Assembly: GCF_009749525.1 (NCBI RefSeq)
Contig: NZ_WOAC01000017.1
Location: 1-64,000, forward strand
Origin: Mesorhizobium xinjiangense
Lineage (GTDB): Bacteria; Pseudomonadota; Alphaproteobacteria; Rhizobiales; Rhizobiaceae
Length of the DNA: 64,000 bases
Direction of reading: 5' to 3'
Part shown: positions 1-8,132 of the stretch, piece after piece
Layout: each line of letters opens with the position of its first letter
Position numbering within the stretch: position 1 is the first letter of the stretch
Made by a program: the position numbers and the translations under genes
Notes under the pieces: generated by a model
Seen by the model: only the letters and a program-made list of their open reading frames with translations
Database searches by the model: none
Told to the model about the DNA's origin: nothing

Positions 1-84
1 CATCGCAAGGATCACGTAAAGACACGCCAGAAAACGCCCATCAAAGAAATGCCGGCAAAATTGGCGGCTTCTTCAGCAACCTGC

Positions 85-293
85 TAGATCGGTTCACCGC
101 TTCGCGGAATCGGTTCGCCGACCCAATGCTTTGATTTGACGCAATTCCGGACGGAGAACCGGTTTCCACTTCTCCTGGAATTGCTCTAGATCCGCTCACC
201 CTTCACGGAATCGGTTCGCCGACCCAATGCTTTGATTTGACGCAATTCCGGACGGAGAACCGGTTCCCACTTCTCCTGGAATTGCTCCAATAC
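85..293. repeat. Tandem pair of family A intergenic repeats
   Basis: Two nearly identical units of about 101-102 bp lie head to tail (85-186 and 187-293). Each runs from a GATCSGYTCACC start through GGAATCGGTTCGCCGACCC and GACGGAGAACCGGTT to an end reading CTCCTGGAATTGCTC. They fill the space just beyond the 3' end of pyk. A diverged full-length copy occurs at 56347-56452 and a 3'-end fragment at 11595-11626. The first 84 bases of the window show no supportable gene; one frame reads through to a stop inside the first unit and could be the tail of an upstream gene, but nothing in it is recognisable. Confidence 0.8.
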
Positions 294-295
294 CT

Positions 296-1732
296 TCAAA
301 TTCCGCTCAGACCGTCCGACCCGATATAGGCAATGCGGAGCAAATTGGTCGCGCCGGGCGTGCGAAGCGGTACGCCGGCAGTGATGATGACGCGATCGCC
401 GGGCCGCGCGAAACCTTCGGCGAAGGCGATGCGGCAGGCGCGGTCCACCATGTCGTCGAGATCGGCGGCGTCCGGCGTGACCACGCAATGCGTGCCCCAG
501 ACGAGCGACAGGCGGCGCGCCGTCTCGACAACCGGCGACAGCGTGATGATCGGCACCTGCGGGCGCTCGCGTGCTGCGCGCAACCCGGTCGTGCCGGACG
601 CCGTGTAGCAGATGATCGCCGACAGGTTGAGCGTCTCGGCAATCTGGCGCGCCGCCAGCGATATGGCGTCGGCGCCAGTCGCTTCGGGCTCGGTGCGCTG
701 CGCATAGACGATGCCGGCATAGGTCGGGTCGCGCTCGACCTGCTCGGCAATCGCGTTCATGGTCGTCACGGCTTCGACCGGATATTGCCCGGCCGCCGAT
801 TCGGCAGACAGCATGATGGCGTCGGCGCCCTCGAAGACGGCCGTGGCGACATCCGAGACCTCGGCGCGTGTCGGCGCCGGGGCTGTGATCATCGATTCCA
901 GCATCTGCGTGGCGACGACCACCGGCTTGCCGGCACGTCGCGCCGCACGGGTGATCTGCTTTTGCAGGCCGGGGACGGCCTCCAGCGGCATCTCCACGCC
1001 GAGATCGCCGCGCGCCACCATCAGCCCATCCGACAGTTCGATGATCTCGCTCAGCCGGGCCACGGCCTGCGGCTTCTCGATCTTCGACATCAGCGCGGCG
1101 CGGTTGCGCGCGACCTTGCGCACCTCGGCGAGATCCTCCGGGCGCTGGATGAAGGAAAGCCCGATCCAGTCGACGCCGGTTTGCAGCACCGCGTCGAGAT
1201 CGCGCCGGTCCTTGTCGGTCAGCGCGCCGACGGGCAGTTCGGTGTCGGGCAGCGCCACGCCCTTGCGGTCGGAAATCTTCGTGCCGGCGACGACCACGCA
1301 TTCGATCGCCTTGCCGTTCGACTTGACCGCTTCCAGCTGCAACTTGCCGTCGTCGATGAGCAGCCGCTCTCCGGGCTTCACCGATTTCAGGATCTCTGGA
1401 TGCGGCAGGTGGACGCGCGTGGCATCACCGGGCTCGTCCCTGTCGTCGAGCGTGAAGGTTTGTCCCGGCTTGAGTGCGGCGGACTTGTCCTTGAAGGTGC
1501 CGACGCGCAGCTTCGGCCCCTGAAGATCGGCCAGAATGCCGATCGGGCGCTCAACGGCGCGCTCCACCGCGCGGATGCGGCCGACGAGACTGCGCATGAG
1601 GTCGTGGTCGGCATGGCTCATATTGATGCGGAAGACGTCGGCGCCGGCTTCGAAGAGCTTGCGTATGGTCGCCTCGTCGGAGGAAGCCGGCCCCAGCGTG
1701 GCGAGAATCCTGACCTTGCGGCTGCGTTTCAT
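296..1732 (-). CDS. pyk: Pyruvate kinase
   Basis: Catalyses the last step of glycolysis, phosphoenolpyruvate plus ADP to pyruvate plus ATP, in the cytoplasm. The 478-residue protein has the family length. It begins with the barrel strand ILATLGPASS, carries RINMSHA near residue 35, ADLQGPKLRVG near 70 before the mobile B domain, and the catalytic-site strand MSKIEKPQAV near residue 215 followed by ARGDLGVEMP. GGTGADAIMLSAES-type allosteric-domain sequence is present as EGADAIMLSAESA. The start codon overlaps the stop of the upstream DUF1036 gene by four bases (ATGA), so the two are probably translationally coupled. The 3' end abuts a pair of family A repeats. Confidence 0.97.
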   Translation of the reverse strand: MKRSRKVRILATLGPASSDEATIRKLFEAGADVFRINMSHADHDLMRSLVGRIRAVERAVERPIGILADLQGPKLRVGTFKDKSAALKPGQTFTLDDRDEPGDATRVHLPHPEILKSVKPGERLLIDDGKLQLEAVKSNGKAIECVVVAGTKISDRKGVALPDTELPVGALTDKDRRDLDAVLQTGVDWIGLSFIQRPEDLAEVRKVARNRAALMSKIEKPQAVARLSEIIELSDGLMVARGDLGVEMPLEAVPGLQKQITRAARRAGKPVVVATQMLESMITAPAPTRAEVSDVATAVFEGADAIMLSAESAAGQYPVEAVTTMNAIAEQVERDPTYAGIVYAQRTEPEATGADAISLAARQIAETLNLSAIICYTASGTTGLRAARERPQVPIITLSPVVETARRLSLVWGTHCVVTPDAADLDDMVDRACRIAFAEGFARPGDRVIITAGVPLRTPGATNLLRIAYIGSDGLSGI

Positions 1733-2217
1733 TGGCTACCTGTTCCCGTGGCGGCCGGCGGGCCGTCTGTTGCGGGTTCGTCGGTCAACTGAACCATCCA
1801 GCTTGCCTGCTCCCCCGTGTCATATTCCTGGAACCCGGCGCGCTGGAAGCCGCGTGGAATGCAGTTCTCCACCCCGGTGATTTTGAATTCGCTCTCCGCG
1901 ATGCACATATTGATCGGGCCGTCCCAACGTCCGCCGCGCTCGGCGTCCTCGGCATAGAGATAATAGTAGCGCGACGACAGCGGCCCCTCGAGCAGGGTCT
2001 TGCAGGTCGAGCCTTCGACATGCCACCACCCCTCGGTGATCCAGCCCGAGTTCGCCCGGTAGCCGATCGCCACGCCGACCAGATTCTGCGTGGCGTTGCA
2101 GACGCGAAAATCAGCATGGGCCGTCGACGGCGCCGATATCACGAAAAATGCGGCAAATACAGCAAGGAGGGGCGAGATCACCAGGCGGGACGCGCTACTT
2201 GCACCCGAAAGCCTCAT
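1729..2217 (-). CDS. DUF1036 domain secreted protein
   Basis: A 162-residue exported protein of unknown function. Residues 1-30 form a signal peptide (hydrophobic LVISPLLAVFAAFFVISAP ending at AHA), followed by the DUF1036 domain, which opens DFRVCNATQN and contains SGWITEGWW and the paired aromatic stretch YYYLYAE. Four Cys residues are spaced through the mature part. I prefer the ATG at 2217 because GGGGAG lies five bases upstream; an in-frame ATG ten codons earlier is possible. DUF1036 genes commonly sit directly before pyk in Rhizobiales, as here, but no link to glycolysis is shown. Confidence 0.85.
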   Translation of the reverse strand: MRLSGASSASRLVISPLLAVFAAFFVISAPSTAHADFRVCNATQNLVGVAIGYRANSGWITEGWWHVEGSTCKTLLEGPLSSRYYYLYAEDAERGGRWDGPINMCIAESEFKITGVENCIPRGFQRAGFQEYDTGEQASWMVQLTDEPATDGPPAATGTGSQ

Positions 2218-2440
2218 GCCGGCTCCCCTTCTCGCTCGACAAATCATTCATTCGTTGTTCCTTTTCGGCAAAGTCGCTCACCATGTCAACGCGTCGGCGT
2301 GCGGCAACTCGATCCTGGCACGCCGTCCGGCTTTTATTGGGCATGTCTGTGCATCTTTGGAGAAAAACGCGTTGCGCCGGCGCGCCGCGCGCGGATATGG
2401 ATGTCCTTCTCGCCAATCCTCCACAATCCGGCAACCCACC

Positions 2441-3238
2441 ATGACCCGTTCACCGAGTTTTGCGCCGTTCGAGATCATTGACCGGCCGCGCGATCGCGGG
2501 CTCGTCATTCTGGCCGATCACGCGCGCCGCAATCTGCCGGACGATTATGGTGATCTCGGCCTGCCGGCGACGGAGTTCGAGCGTCATATCGCCTATGATA
2601 TCGGCGTGGAGACGGTGACGCGCCGGCTCGCCGAACTGCTCGATGCACCGGCGCTCATGGCCAATTTTTCCCGCCTGCTGATCGATCCCAATCGCGGCGA
2701 AGACGATCCGACGCTGATTCGCCAGCTCTATGACGGCACGATCATTCCAGGCAACTATCCGATGGCGCCGCAGGAGCGGCAAACGCGCCTCGAGCGATTC
2801 TACCAGCCCTATCACGATGCGGCCGCCTCGATGATCGCCTCGGTCGCCGAAGCATCGAATTGCGCGCCGTTCGTCGTGTCGGTTCATTCCTTCACGCCGA
2901 CCATGCAGGGCAAGGCGCGGCCGTGGCATGTCGGCATTCTTTGGGACAGCGACGACCGCGCCGTGAAGCCGATGCTGGCGGGGCTCGGCAGCGATCCGAT
3001 GCTGGTCGTCGGCGACAACGAGCCCTATGACGGGGCGCTGCGCGGCGACACGATGTTCCGCCATGCCATCGTCAACGGGTTTGCGCATGTGCTGATCGAG
3101 ATCCGCCAGGACCTGATCGCGACCGAGGAGGGGGCACATCAATGGGCCGCGCGACTGGCGCCGATCCTTGACGAGATCAACAAGCAGCCCGATATCCACG
3201 AGGTGAAGTTTTTCGGATCCCGCACGGGACCGGTTTGA
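2441..3238 (+). CDS. N-formylglutamate amidohydrolase
   Basis: A 265-residue member of the N-formylglutamate amidohydrolase (FGase) family, which hydrolyses N-formylglutamate to glutamate and formate at the end of one histidine degradation route. Conserved pieces are the opening LVILADHARRNLPDDYG near residue 20, RHIAYDIGV near 45, the metal-site stretch VSVHSFTPTMQG near residue 147, and VLIEIRQDL near 225. There are no other hut genes nearby, so a role outside histidine catabolism is equally likely. The reading frame stays open upstream to 2090 but the family start is the ATG at 2441. The next gene, DUF1244, follows after 10 bases and is probably co-transcribed. Confidence 0.88.
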   Translation: MTRSPSFAPFEIIDRPRDRGLVILADHARRNLPDDYGDLGLPATEFERHIAYDIGVETVTRRLAELLDAPALMANFSRLLIDPNRGEDDPTLIRQLYDGTIIPGNYPMAPQERQTRLERFYQPYHDAAASMIASVAEASNCAPFVVSVHSFTPTMQGKARPWHVGILWDSDDRAVKPMLAGLGSDPMLVVGDNEPYDGALRGDTMFRHAIVNGFAHVLIEIRQDLIATEEGAHQWAARLAPILDEINKQPDIHEVKFFGSRTGPV

Positions 3239-3248
3239 GGAGAGCGCA

Positions 3249-3572
3249 ATGGCCGACCTGACCCCAGAGCAGCAGCGCGATTTCGAGGCAGCCGCCTTCC
3301 GCCGGCTGCTGGAGCATCTGCGCGGCCGCACCGACGTGCAGAATATCGACCTGATGAATTTCGCCGGCTTCTGCCGCAACTGCCTGTCGAACTGGTATCG
3401 CGAGGCGGCCGAGGCCGAGGGCGTGGCCCTGTCGAAGGAGGAATCGCGCGAGATCGTCTACGGCATGCCCTACGGCGAATGGCAGGCGAAACACCAGAGC
3501 GAGGCCTCGGGCGCGCAAAAGGCGGCTTTCGAGCAGAACCGGCCGAAGGATCATCAACAGGGAAAGCGCTGA
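3249..3572 (+). CDS. DUF1244 domain protein
   Basis: A 107-residue soluble protein that matches the DUF1244 family over its whole length: FEAAAFRRLLEHLR near the start, then VQNIDLMNFAGFCRNCLS with the paired Cys, then a helix and the motif GMPYGEWQAKHQ. The family is helical, widespread in alpha- and gammaproteobacteria, and has no assigned biochemical role. A GAGGAGAG ribosome-binding site precedes the ATG. It follows the amidohydrolase by 10 bases. In related genomes this pair is normally followed by other core genes; here the AT-richer patch at 3.6-4.6 kb comes next. Confidence 0.88.
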   Translation: MADLTPEQQRDFEAAAFRRLLEHLRGRTDVQNIDLMNFAGFCRNCLSNWYREAAEAEGVALSKEESREIVYGMPYGEWQAKHQSEASGAQKAAFEQNRPKDHQQGKR

Positions 3573-3654
3573 TTCACTCACTGTGCGCTTGTTCGGATAT
3601 ACATCGCGTATGTAGTGTGTCTCTTTGAAGGCCCATTGAGGCGTGGTGCGTGAG

Positions 3655-3951
3655 CTAATCTCGAACAGATTCGGTAATGACTGTCTTTCTGCCCCGGGTT
3701 ACGAGCGCGAGTAGACCTGTGATGATAGAACCCAGTACCCAAATAAACATCAACATCCCTGTACCGATTGTGCCGCCGATTGCGGTAGCAGCCGCAACAG
3801 CACTATCATTGCTCGATATTCCGTCGCCAATCATCTGCCAATAGCTGACTAGCCAAAGTAGCATTAGGCCGTTGAAGGCCAAAAAAACTATAAGAAAAAA
3901 CCAGCCAAAGAAGCCGCGCTTCCGAATCTCTTTTCTAACAGTGGTTGCCAT
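3655..3951 (-). CDS. Small two-helix membrane protein
   Basis: A 98-residue protein I do not recognise. It has a basic N terminus (MATTVRKEIRKRGF), a first membrane helix at about residues 15-38, a short polar loop with SSNDS, a second helix at about residues 55-82 rich in Gly, and a charged tail. It lies 21 bases downstream of a broken VasI/TagO-family gene on the same strand, so the two were probably one transcription unit. Codon use is AT-richer than in flanking core genes, which suggests recent transfer with its neighbour. The membrane topology is clear; the function is unknown. Confidence 0.65.
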   Translation of the reverse strand: MATTVRKEIRKRGFFGWFFLIVFLAFNGLMLLWLVSYWQMIGDGISSNDSAVAAATAIGGTIGTGMLMFIWVLGSIITGLLALVTRGRKTVITESVRD

Positions 3952-3972
3952 TGCTTTGGATTCCTTGTTTTC

Positions 3973-4576
3973 TTACCATTGACAAGCATCGCGCAGCGGC
4001 GCAATTTCATTTTCGAGCCCTGTAATGTCAAATGTCGCTGTAAACGGGTTCTCGTTATAAGGAGTCATACGGACGATCATTCGCGACTTACCAAGCATCT
4101 GCTTAATGACAGGAATGGATCGACTGCCGTTCCATAATCCTAGCGCGATTGTTTGTAGATTCGTTGCCACGTACGGTGCGAGCTTTTTCTTGGTCGATCC
4201 TAAATGTAATATCCCCATAATCATTGTATTGGCTCGATGTCATATGGCAGCCCGTTGAAAAGATTAGTGAAGTCGTATTCTCAAAACATCGAACAGTAAC
4301 GTCTATCTTCTTGCCGCGGTTTCAGCCGCAATTGATTTCTTCTTCTGACTTGATTGTTATGTATACGTTTGTCTGATCAGTAAGTTTTGACGTCTCTTTT
4401 CGAATTTGCCACCTACCTGATGGTGTGGAAACTTGCTCTTGGCTTGGTGTGCGGCCGGCTTGCTTATCGTAGCATGCCAGACGGCCCAAATCGTTCTCTA
4501 TGGTAATGCAGGCACTTTGAGCCGCAACGGCACTTCCGCTCGCCACAGTGGCAACAATAACAAATACCGCTCTCAT
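3973..4576 (-). pseudogene. Broken VasI/TagO-family protein gene
   Basis: Two adjacent open frames encode the halves of one protein resembling the type VI secretion-associated VasI/TagO family. The N-terminal part (4576-4322) has a signal peptide, NDLGRLACYD and GRWQIRKETSKLTD...NVYITIKSEEE. The same frame after the TGA at 4322-4324 continues the family pattern: KKIDVTVRCFENTTS, then TGCHMTSSQYNDYG and ESTNNRA. At about 4145 the pattern jumps to another frame (ALGLWNGSRSIPVIKQM...RMTPYNENPFTATFDI...PLRDACQW), consistent with loss of two bases in a GC-repeat. The gene therefore carries a stop and a frameshift. No type VI secretion gene is nearby; orphan copies of the family exist in other genomes. 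Confidence 0.75.
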
Positions 4577-4711
4577 TTCCCCCCTCCACTTGCCTTGTCA
4601 TCGTGGCGCAAGATTACCGTTGGATCAACCACTACGAGCTTTGAGTTGTGGCGTCTCTATAATAGTTGTGGGCAGGAACGAATGCTGAGGGCAAGCGGGG
4701 GATAAGCGCTA

Positions 4712-5242
4712 TTATTGTCGTCGCAGGTCGAGATCGAGCACCAGCCGCGGCAGCATGCGCCCGGGGATGGAACCGGACGGCGTTCTGCCAGCATCTTGCG
4801 CCCCGTGGCGGCGATAAAAGCCGGCCGCGTCCGGATCCGCGTCGATGGTCATCGTCGTCGCGCCGCGTTTCATGGCCTCGTCCCTGGCCCAGGCCATGAG
4901 CAACCGCCCGACGCCGCGGCCCATGAAACCCGGCTCGACGAACAGTTTTTCGAGGCATGCTTCGTGCCCGGCGACCGAGATTTCGGCCATGCCGGCCGGT
5001 GTGCCGTCCGCTTCGGCAACCCGGATCGTTTCCGTGGCGAGGTCGTTCTCGCGCAAGGTCAGTTCGTTGGTGCAGGCGCGCATGAAGGTTTCGGAATAGC
5101 CCCAATGCGCCTTGGAGCGCAGGCAAAGCGCGGTCAGCGCGGCGCTTTCGCCGGGCAGGGGCGGACGAAGCCGGATGCCGCCGGGCTCGCGGGCCGTCAG
5201 CTTTCCTGCAGTTCCTCGCGTAGAATTTCGAGCTCCAGCCAT
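4712..5242 (-). CDS. GNAT family N-acetyltransferase
   Basis: A small acetyl-CoA-dependent acetyltransferase, substrate unknown. The GNAT core runs from IRLRPPLPGESAAL through CLRSKAHWGYSE, the beta-4/motif A segment LFVEPGFMGRGVGRLLMAW (acetyl-CoA pyrophosphate loop GRGVGR near residue 118) and the C-terminal FYRRHGAQ. The ATG at 5242 gives 176 residues but overlaps the 3' end of the ABC-F gene by 46 bases and adds about 15 residues unlike the family, so the true start may be a weak codon just after 5200. The overlap implies co-expression with the ABC-F gene. Confidence 0.8.
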   Translation of the reverse strand: MAGARNSTRGTAGKLTAREPGGIRLRPPLPGESAALTALCLRSKAHWGYSETFMRACTNELTLRENDLATETIRVAEADGTPAGMAEISVAGHEACLEKLFVEPGFMGRGVGRLLMAWARDEAMKRGATTMTIDADPDAAGFYRRHGAQDAGRTPSGSIPGRMLPRLVLDLDLRRQ

Positions 5243-7026
5243 TCCTCCTCCATCGCCGCCAGTTCGGCGCGCTTCGTGTCGAGCTCGCCTGTGATCTTGG
5301 CAAAGCCGGCGGCGTCGCGCGAATAGAAGTCGGGATCGGCAAGACGCGTTTCAAGCCGGGCGATCGTCGCCGTTGCTTCCTCGATCCGGCCGGGCAGCGT
5401 TTCGAGGGCGAACTTCTGCTTGTAGGAGAGTTTTCTGGACGGGCTCCTCGTCTGGCCCTTGGCCGCCGCGTTGCTATCAGGCTGCGCCCGGCCCTTGCTG
5501 TCGACCTTCGGTTTTTCCGCCCGTGCGCCGAGGCGGGCGGTTCCGCGCTGGGCGAGCATGTCGGAATAGCCGCCGGCATATTCGACCCAGCGTCCCTCGC
5601 CGTCGGGCGCCAGCGTGCTCGTCACCGTGCGGTCGAGAAAATCGCGGTCGTGGCTGACGAGGATCACCGTGCCATTGAACCCGGCGACGAGCTCCTGCAA
5701 CAGGTCCAGCGTTTCCATGTCGAGATCGTTGGTCGGCTCGTCGAGCACCAGCAGATTGGCCGGCCGTGCCAGGATGCGCGCCAGGACGAGCCGCGCGCGT
5801 TCGCCGCCCGACAGCTCACGCACCGGCGTGCGCGCCTGTTCCGGCTTGAACAGGAAATCTTTCATGTAGGAGACGACGTGGCGCTCCTCGCCATTGACGA
5901 CAACGCTGTCGCCGCGCCCGTCGGTGAGGTAATGCTGCAGCGTCTCGTCGGGGTCGAGGCTGGCGCGTTTCTGGTCGAGCGTGGCGATTTCCAGATTGGC
6001 GCCGAGCCGCACCCTGCCTTCGTCCGGCGCGAGGTCGCCAATGAGCATGCGCAGAAGCGTCGTCTTGCCGGCGCCGTTGGGGCCGACGAGCCCGAGCCGG
6101 TCGCCGCGCTGGATGCGGATCGAGAAATCCCTGACCACGGGCTGGTCGCCATAGGTCTTGGAAATGCCCTTCGCCTCGATCACCAGCTTGCCGGAATCGG
6201 CGGCATCGCCGGCGGCGATCTTCGCCAGTCCTTCGGCATGACGATGCGTGCGGTGGCGCTGGCGCATGGCGTTGAGCTCGCCGAGCCGGCGCATGTTGCG
6301 CTTGCGCCTTGCCGTCACGCCGTAGCGCAGCCAGTGCTCCTCACGCACGATCTGACGCCCGAGCTTGTGCTGCTCGCGCTCTTCCTCTTCCAGAACCTGG
6401 TCACGCCAGGTCTCGAAATGGGCGAAGCCCTTGTCGAGCCGGCGGGTCCGGCCGCGGTCCAGCCAGACGGTTGCCCGGGTGACGCGCTCGAGGAAACGGC
6501 GGTCATGCGAGATCGTGACCAGGGCCGAGGAGCCGCGCATGAGTTCGTCTTCCAGCCATTCGATGGTCGACAGATCGAGATGGTTGGTCGGTTCGTCGAG
6601 AAGCAGGATATCGGGCCGCGGCGCCAGTGCGCGGGCCAATGCGGCGCGCCTCGCCTCGCCGCCCGACAGCGTGTCGGGAAGCTCGCCGCCCGTCAGGCCG
6701 AGATTGTCCAGCAGATAGCTGGCGCGATGGGGGTCGTCGGCTGGTCCCAGTCCGGCCTCGACATAGGCCAGAACGGTGTCGAACCCTTCCATGTCGGGGG
6801 CCTGCGGCAGATAGCGCACCGTCGCGCTCGGCTGGCGGAAGACCTCGCCGTCCTGCGGCTCGATCAGGCCGGCGGCGATCTTCAGGAGCGTCGACTTGCC
6901 CGAGCCGTTGCGCCCGACCAGCGCGATGCGGTCGCCGGCCTGGGCGGAGAGCGCCGCTCCGTCGAGCAGCGGCGTGCCGCCGAAGGTCAGATGAATATCA
7001 TCGAGATTGAGAAGCGGAGGCGCCAT
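5197..7026 (-). CDS. ABC-F family ATPase (Uup-like)
   Basis: A 609-residue protein with two ABC ATPase domains in one chain and no membrane segments, the ABC-F layout; members act on ribosomes or as energy sensors of translation. Domain 1 has Walker A GRNGSGKST near residue 38, signature LSGGEARRAALARAL and Walker B ILLLDEPTNHLD. Domain 2 has GPNGAGKTT, LSGGERARLVLARIL and LLVLDEPTNDLD. The last 90 residues (ALETLPGRIEEATATIARLE onward) form the charged coiled-coil tail typical of Uup/EttA relatives. The gene is followed by an overlapping acetyltransferase and preceded by thiN on the same strand. Confidence 0.92.
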   Translation of the reverse strand: MAPPLLNLDDIHLTFGGTPLLDGAALSAQAGDRIALVGRNGSGKSTLLKIAAGLIEPQDGEVFRQPSATVRYLPQAPDMEGFDTVLAYVEAGLGPADDPHRASYLLDNLGLTGGELPDTLSGGEARRAALARALAPRPDILLLDEPTNHLDLSTIEWLEDELMRGSSALVTISHDRRFLERVTRATVWLDRGRTRRLDKGFAHFETWRDQVLEEEEREQHKLGRQIVREEHWLRYGVTARRKRNMRRLGELNAMRQRHRTHRHAEGLAKIAAGDAADSGKLVIEAKGISKTYGDQPVVRDFSIRIQRGDRLGLVGPNGAGKTTLLRMLIGDLAPDEGRVRLGANLEIATLDQKRASLDPDETLQHYLTDGRGDSVVVNGEERHVVSYMKDFLFKPEQARTPVRELSGGERARLVLARILARPANLLVLDEPTNDLDMETLDLLQELVAGFNGTVILVSHDRDFLDRTVTSTLAPDGEGRWVEYAGGYSDMLAQRGTARLGARAEKPKVDSKGRAQPDSNAAAKGQTRSPSRKLSYKQKFALETLPGRIEEATATIARLETRLADPDFYSRDAAGFAKITGELDTKRAELAAMEEEWLELEILREELQES

Positions 7027-7035
7027 CGTGTCGGT

Positions 7036-7680
7036 TCAGCGGTTGGTGTCGGGAGAAAGATGAGCGAGCAGCAACGCGCGTCCGGCGCCGAGCGTTATTT
7101 CAAGCTCGCCGGAAACGGCGTTGGATAGGGTGAGCGAGGAGCCGAAGGCTATCTCGACATTGTCGAGCGGCCACCGCGCTCCAGTGACGCTCAGCCCGGA
7201 GAGCGCTGAGAAGGCCAGGATGCTGAATACCGTGCCGTCTGGATAGTCGAAGCGCTTCGTTGCGATCGGCAGGGGCGTGGCCTCCTGGTCGCCGCTCGTC
7301 AGGATGACCGGTGTGCCGGCCTCGGCCAGGCTGATGGCCGCGGTCTGGTGCAAGAAGGCGTGGTCGGCGCGCTCGCCGCCGAAGGCGCCGACAAGGACAA
7401 GCGAGGTTGCGCCGCGCTCGATGGCGGTTTCGACGGCGAGTTCACCGTCGGTCTTGTCCTTTTCGCGCGGAAAGACCTGCCGCTCGATGGTCGGCGCGGC
7501 GGCAATGTCGGCCTCGCTGACGGAATCGAAATCGCCCACCCAGAGTTCGGGCGTCACGCCCAGGCCCGGCGCATGGCGCATGCCGCAATCGGCGGCGATG
7601 ACGTGGGCGCCGGCAAGCTGGGCTTCGAGGCGGGACGTGCGCACGAGGTCGCCGCCCAACAGGATCGCGAAAAGGCTCAT
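7036..7680 (-). CDS. thiN: Thiamine pyrophosphokinase
   Basis: Transfers pyrophosphate from ATP to thiamine, giving thiamine diphosphate directly. The 214-residue protein has the family features: ILLGGDL at the start, VIAADCGMRHA near residue 30, VGDFDSVS near 50, the acidic FPREKDKTDGELA near 73 and GAFGGERADHAF near 105, which build the nucleotide and metal site. I start it at 7680 because the upstream frame (to 7842) runs through the degenerate octamer repeat. It is divergent from the riboswitch-controlled thiamine importer thiBPQ, so uptake and activation of the vitamin are encoded side by side. Confidence 0.9.
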   Translation of the reverse strand: MSLFAILLGGDLVRTSRLEAQLAGAHVIAADCGMRHAPGLGVTPELWVGDFDSVSEADIAAAPTIERQVFPREKDKTDGELAVETAIERGATSLVLVGAFGGERADHAFLHQTAAISLAEAGTPVILTSGDQEATPLPIATKRFDYPDGTVFSILAFSALSGLSVTGARWPLDNVEIAFGSSLTLSNAVSGELEITLGAGRALLLAHLSPDTNR

Positions 7681-7708
7681 GGCCGGGGCCATAGCATTGT
7701 GGGCGGGA

Positions 7709-7776
7709 GGAGGGGAATAGGGAAGGGAGATAGGGGAGCAAGGGAATAGGGGAGTAAGGGAACAGGGCAGCAAGGT
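7709..7776. repeat. Degenerate octamer array, inverted arm 1
   Basis: About eight imperfect 8-bp units of the type AGGGGAGT/AAGGGAAT run in register just upstream of the thiN start. They are the reverse complement of the clean ACTCCCCT octamer array at 7875-7945. The two arms face each other across about 100 bp and could pair into a long imperfect hairpin. Confidence 0.7.
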
Positions 7777-7874
7777 CGTGGAGCAACAGGGAAAGCGAAT
7801 GATCGAACATCGATTTCCGGAATGACCGGTTTTTGTCGGCATCGCTTGACAGCGTTATGGCCCCTATCAATCTC

Positions 7875-7945
7875 ACTCCCCTACTCCCCTACTCCCCTAC
7901 TCCCCTACTCCCCTACTCCCCTACTCCCCTACTCCCCTACTCCCT
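7875..7945. repeat. Octamer minisatellite (ACTCCCCT)n, arm 2
   Basis: Eight perfect consecutive copies of ACTCCCCT span 7875-7938, with a ninth copy differing near its end. The array lies between thiN and the TPP riboswitch of the divergent thiBPQ operon. Perfect short tandem copies of this kind can change number by replication slippage. It is not a CRISPR array since there are no spacers. Confidence 0.95.
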
Positions 7946-7983
7946 TGCACCGCCGCAACCACCACACTATGGTCGGCCCGCTC

Positions 7984-8083
7984 TAACGGGGTGCCGCGCA
8001 TCTGCGCGGCTGAGAGGCTGACGGGACGACCCGGCCAACCCGCTGAACCTGAACCGGTTTGCACCGGCGGAGGGATTAGACGC
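7984..8083 (+). promoter_or_regulatory. TPP riboswitch (THI element)
   Basis: The sequence has the conserved THI-box elements in order: a GGGGTGC 5' strand of P1/P2, the GCGCGGCTGAGAGG segment containing the invariant CTGAGA pyrimidine sensor loop, then CTGAACCTGAACCGG and GCACCGGCGGAGGGATTA closing P4/P5 and P1. It ends about 50 bases before thiB. Binding of thiamine diphosphate is expected to reduce expression of thiBPQ, most likely by hiding the ribosome-binding site since no strong terminator is visible. Confidence 0.95.
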
Positions 8084-8132
8084 TTCACCAGCAGCGCCTC
8101 GATTTCCCTTCAACGCATGAGAGGAGGCGTAT

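Noticed and set aside
1-84. C-terminal end of an upstream gene at the left edge
   Set aside because: Two frames are open for a short distance but neither has recognisable sequence; too short to call.
3973-4576. A type VI secretion locus
   Set aside because: Only one VasI/TagO-like relic is present; no tss genes occur anywhere in the window.
7875-7945. Regular repeat array as a CRISPR
   Set aside because: The units are contiguous octamers without spacers, and there are no cas genes.
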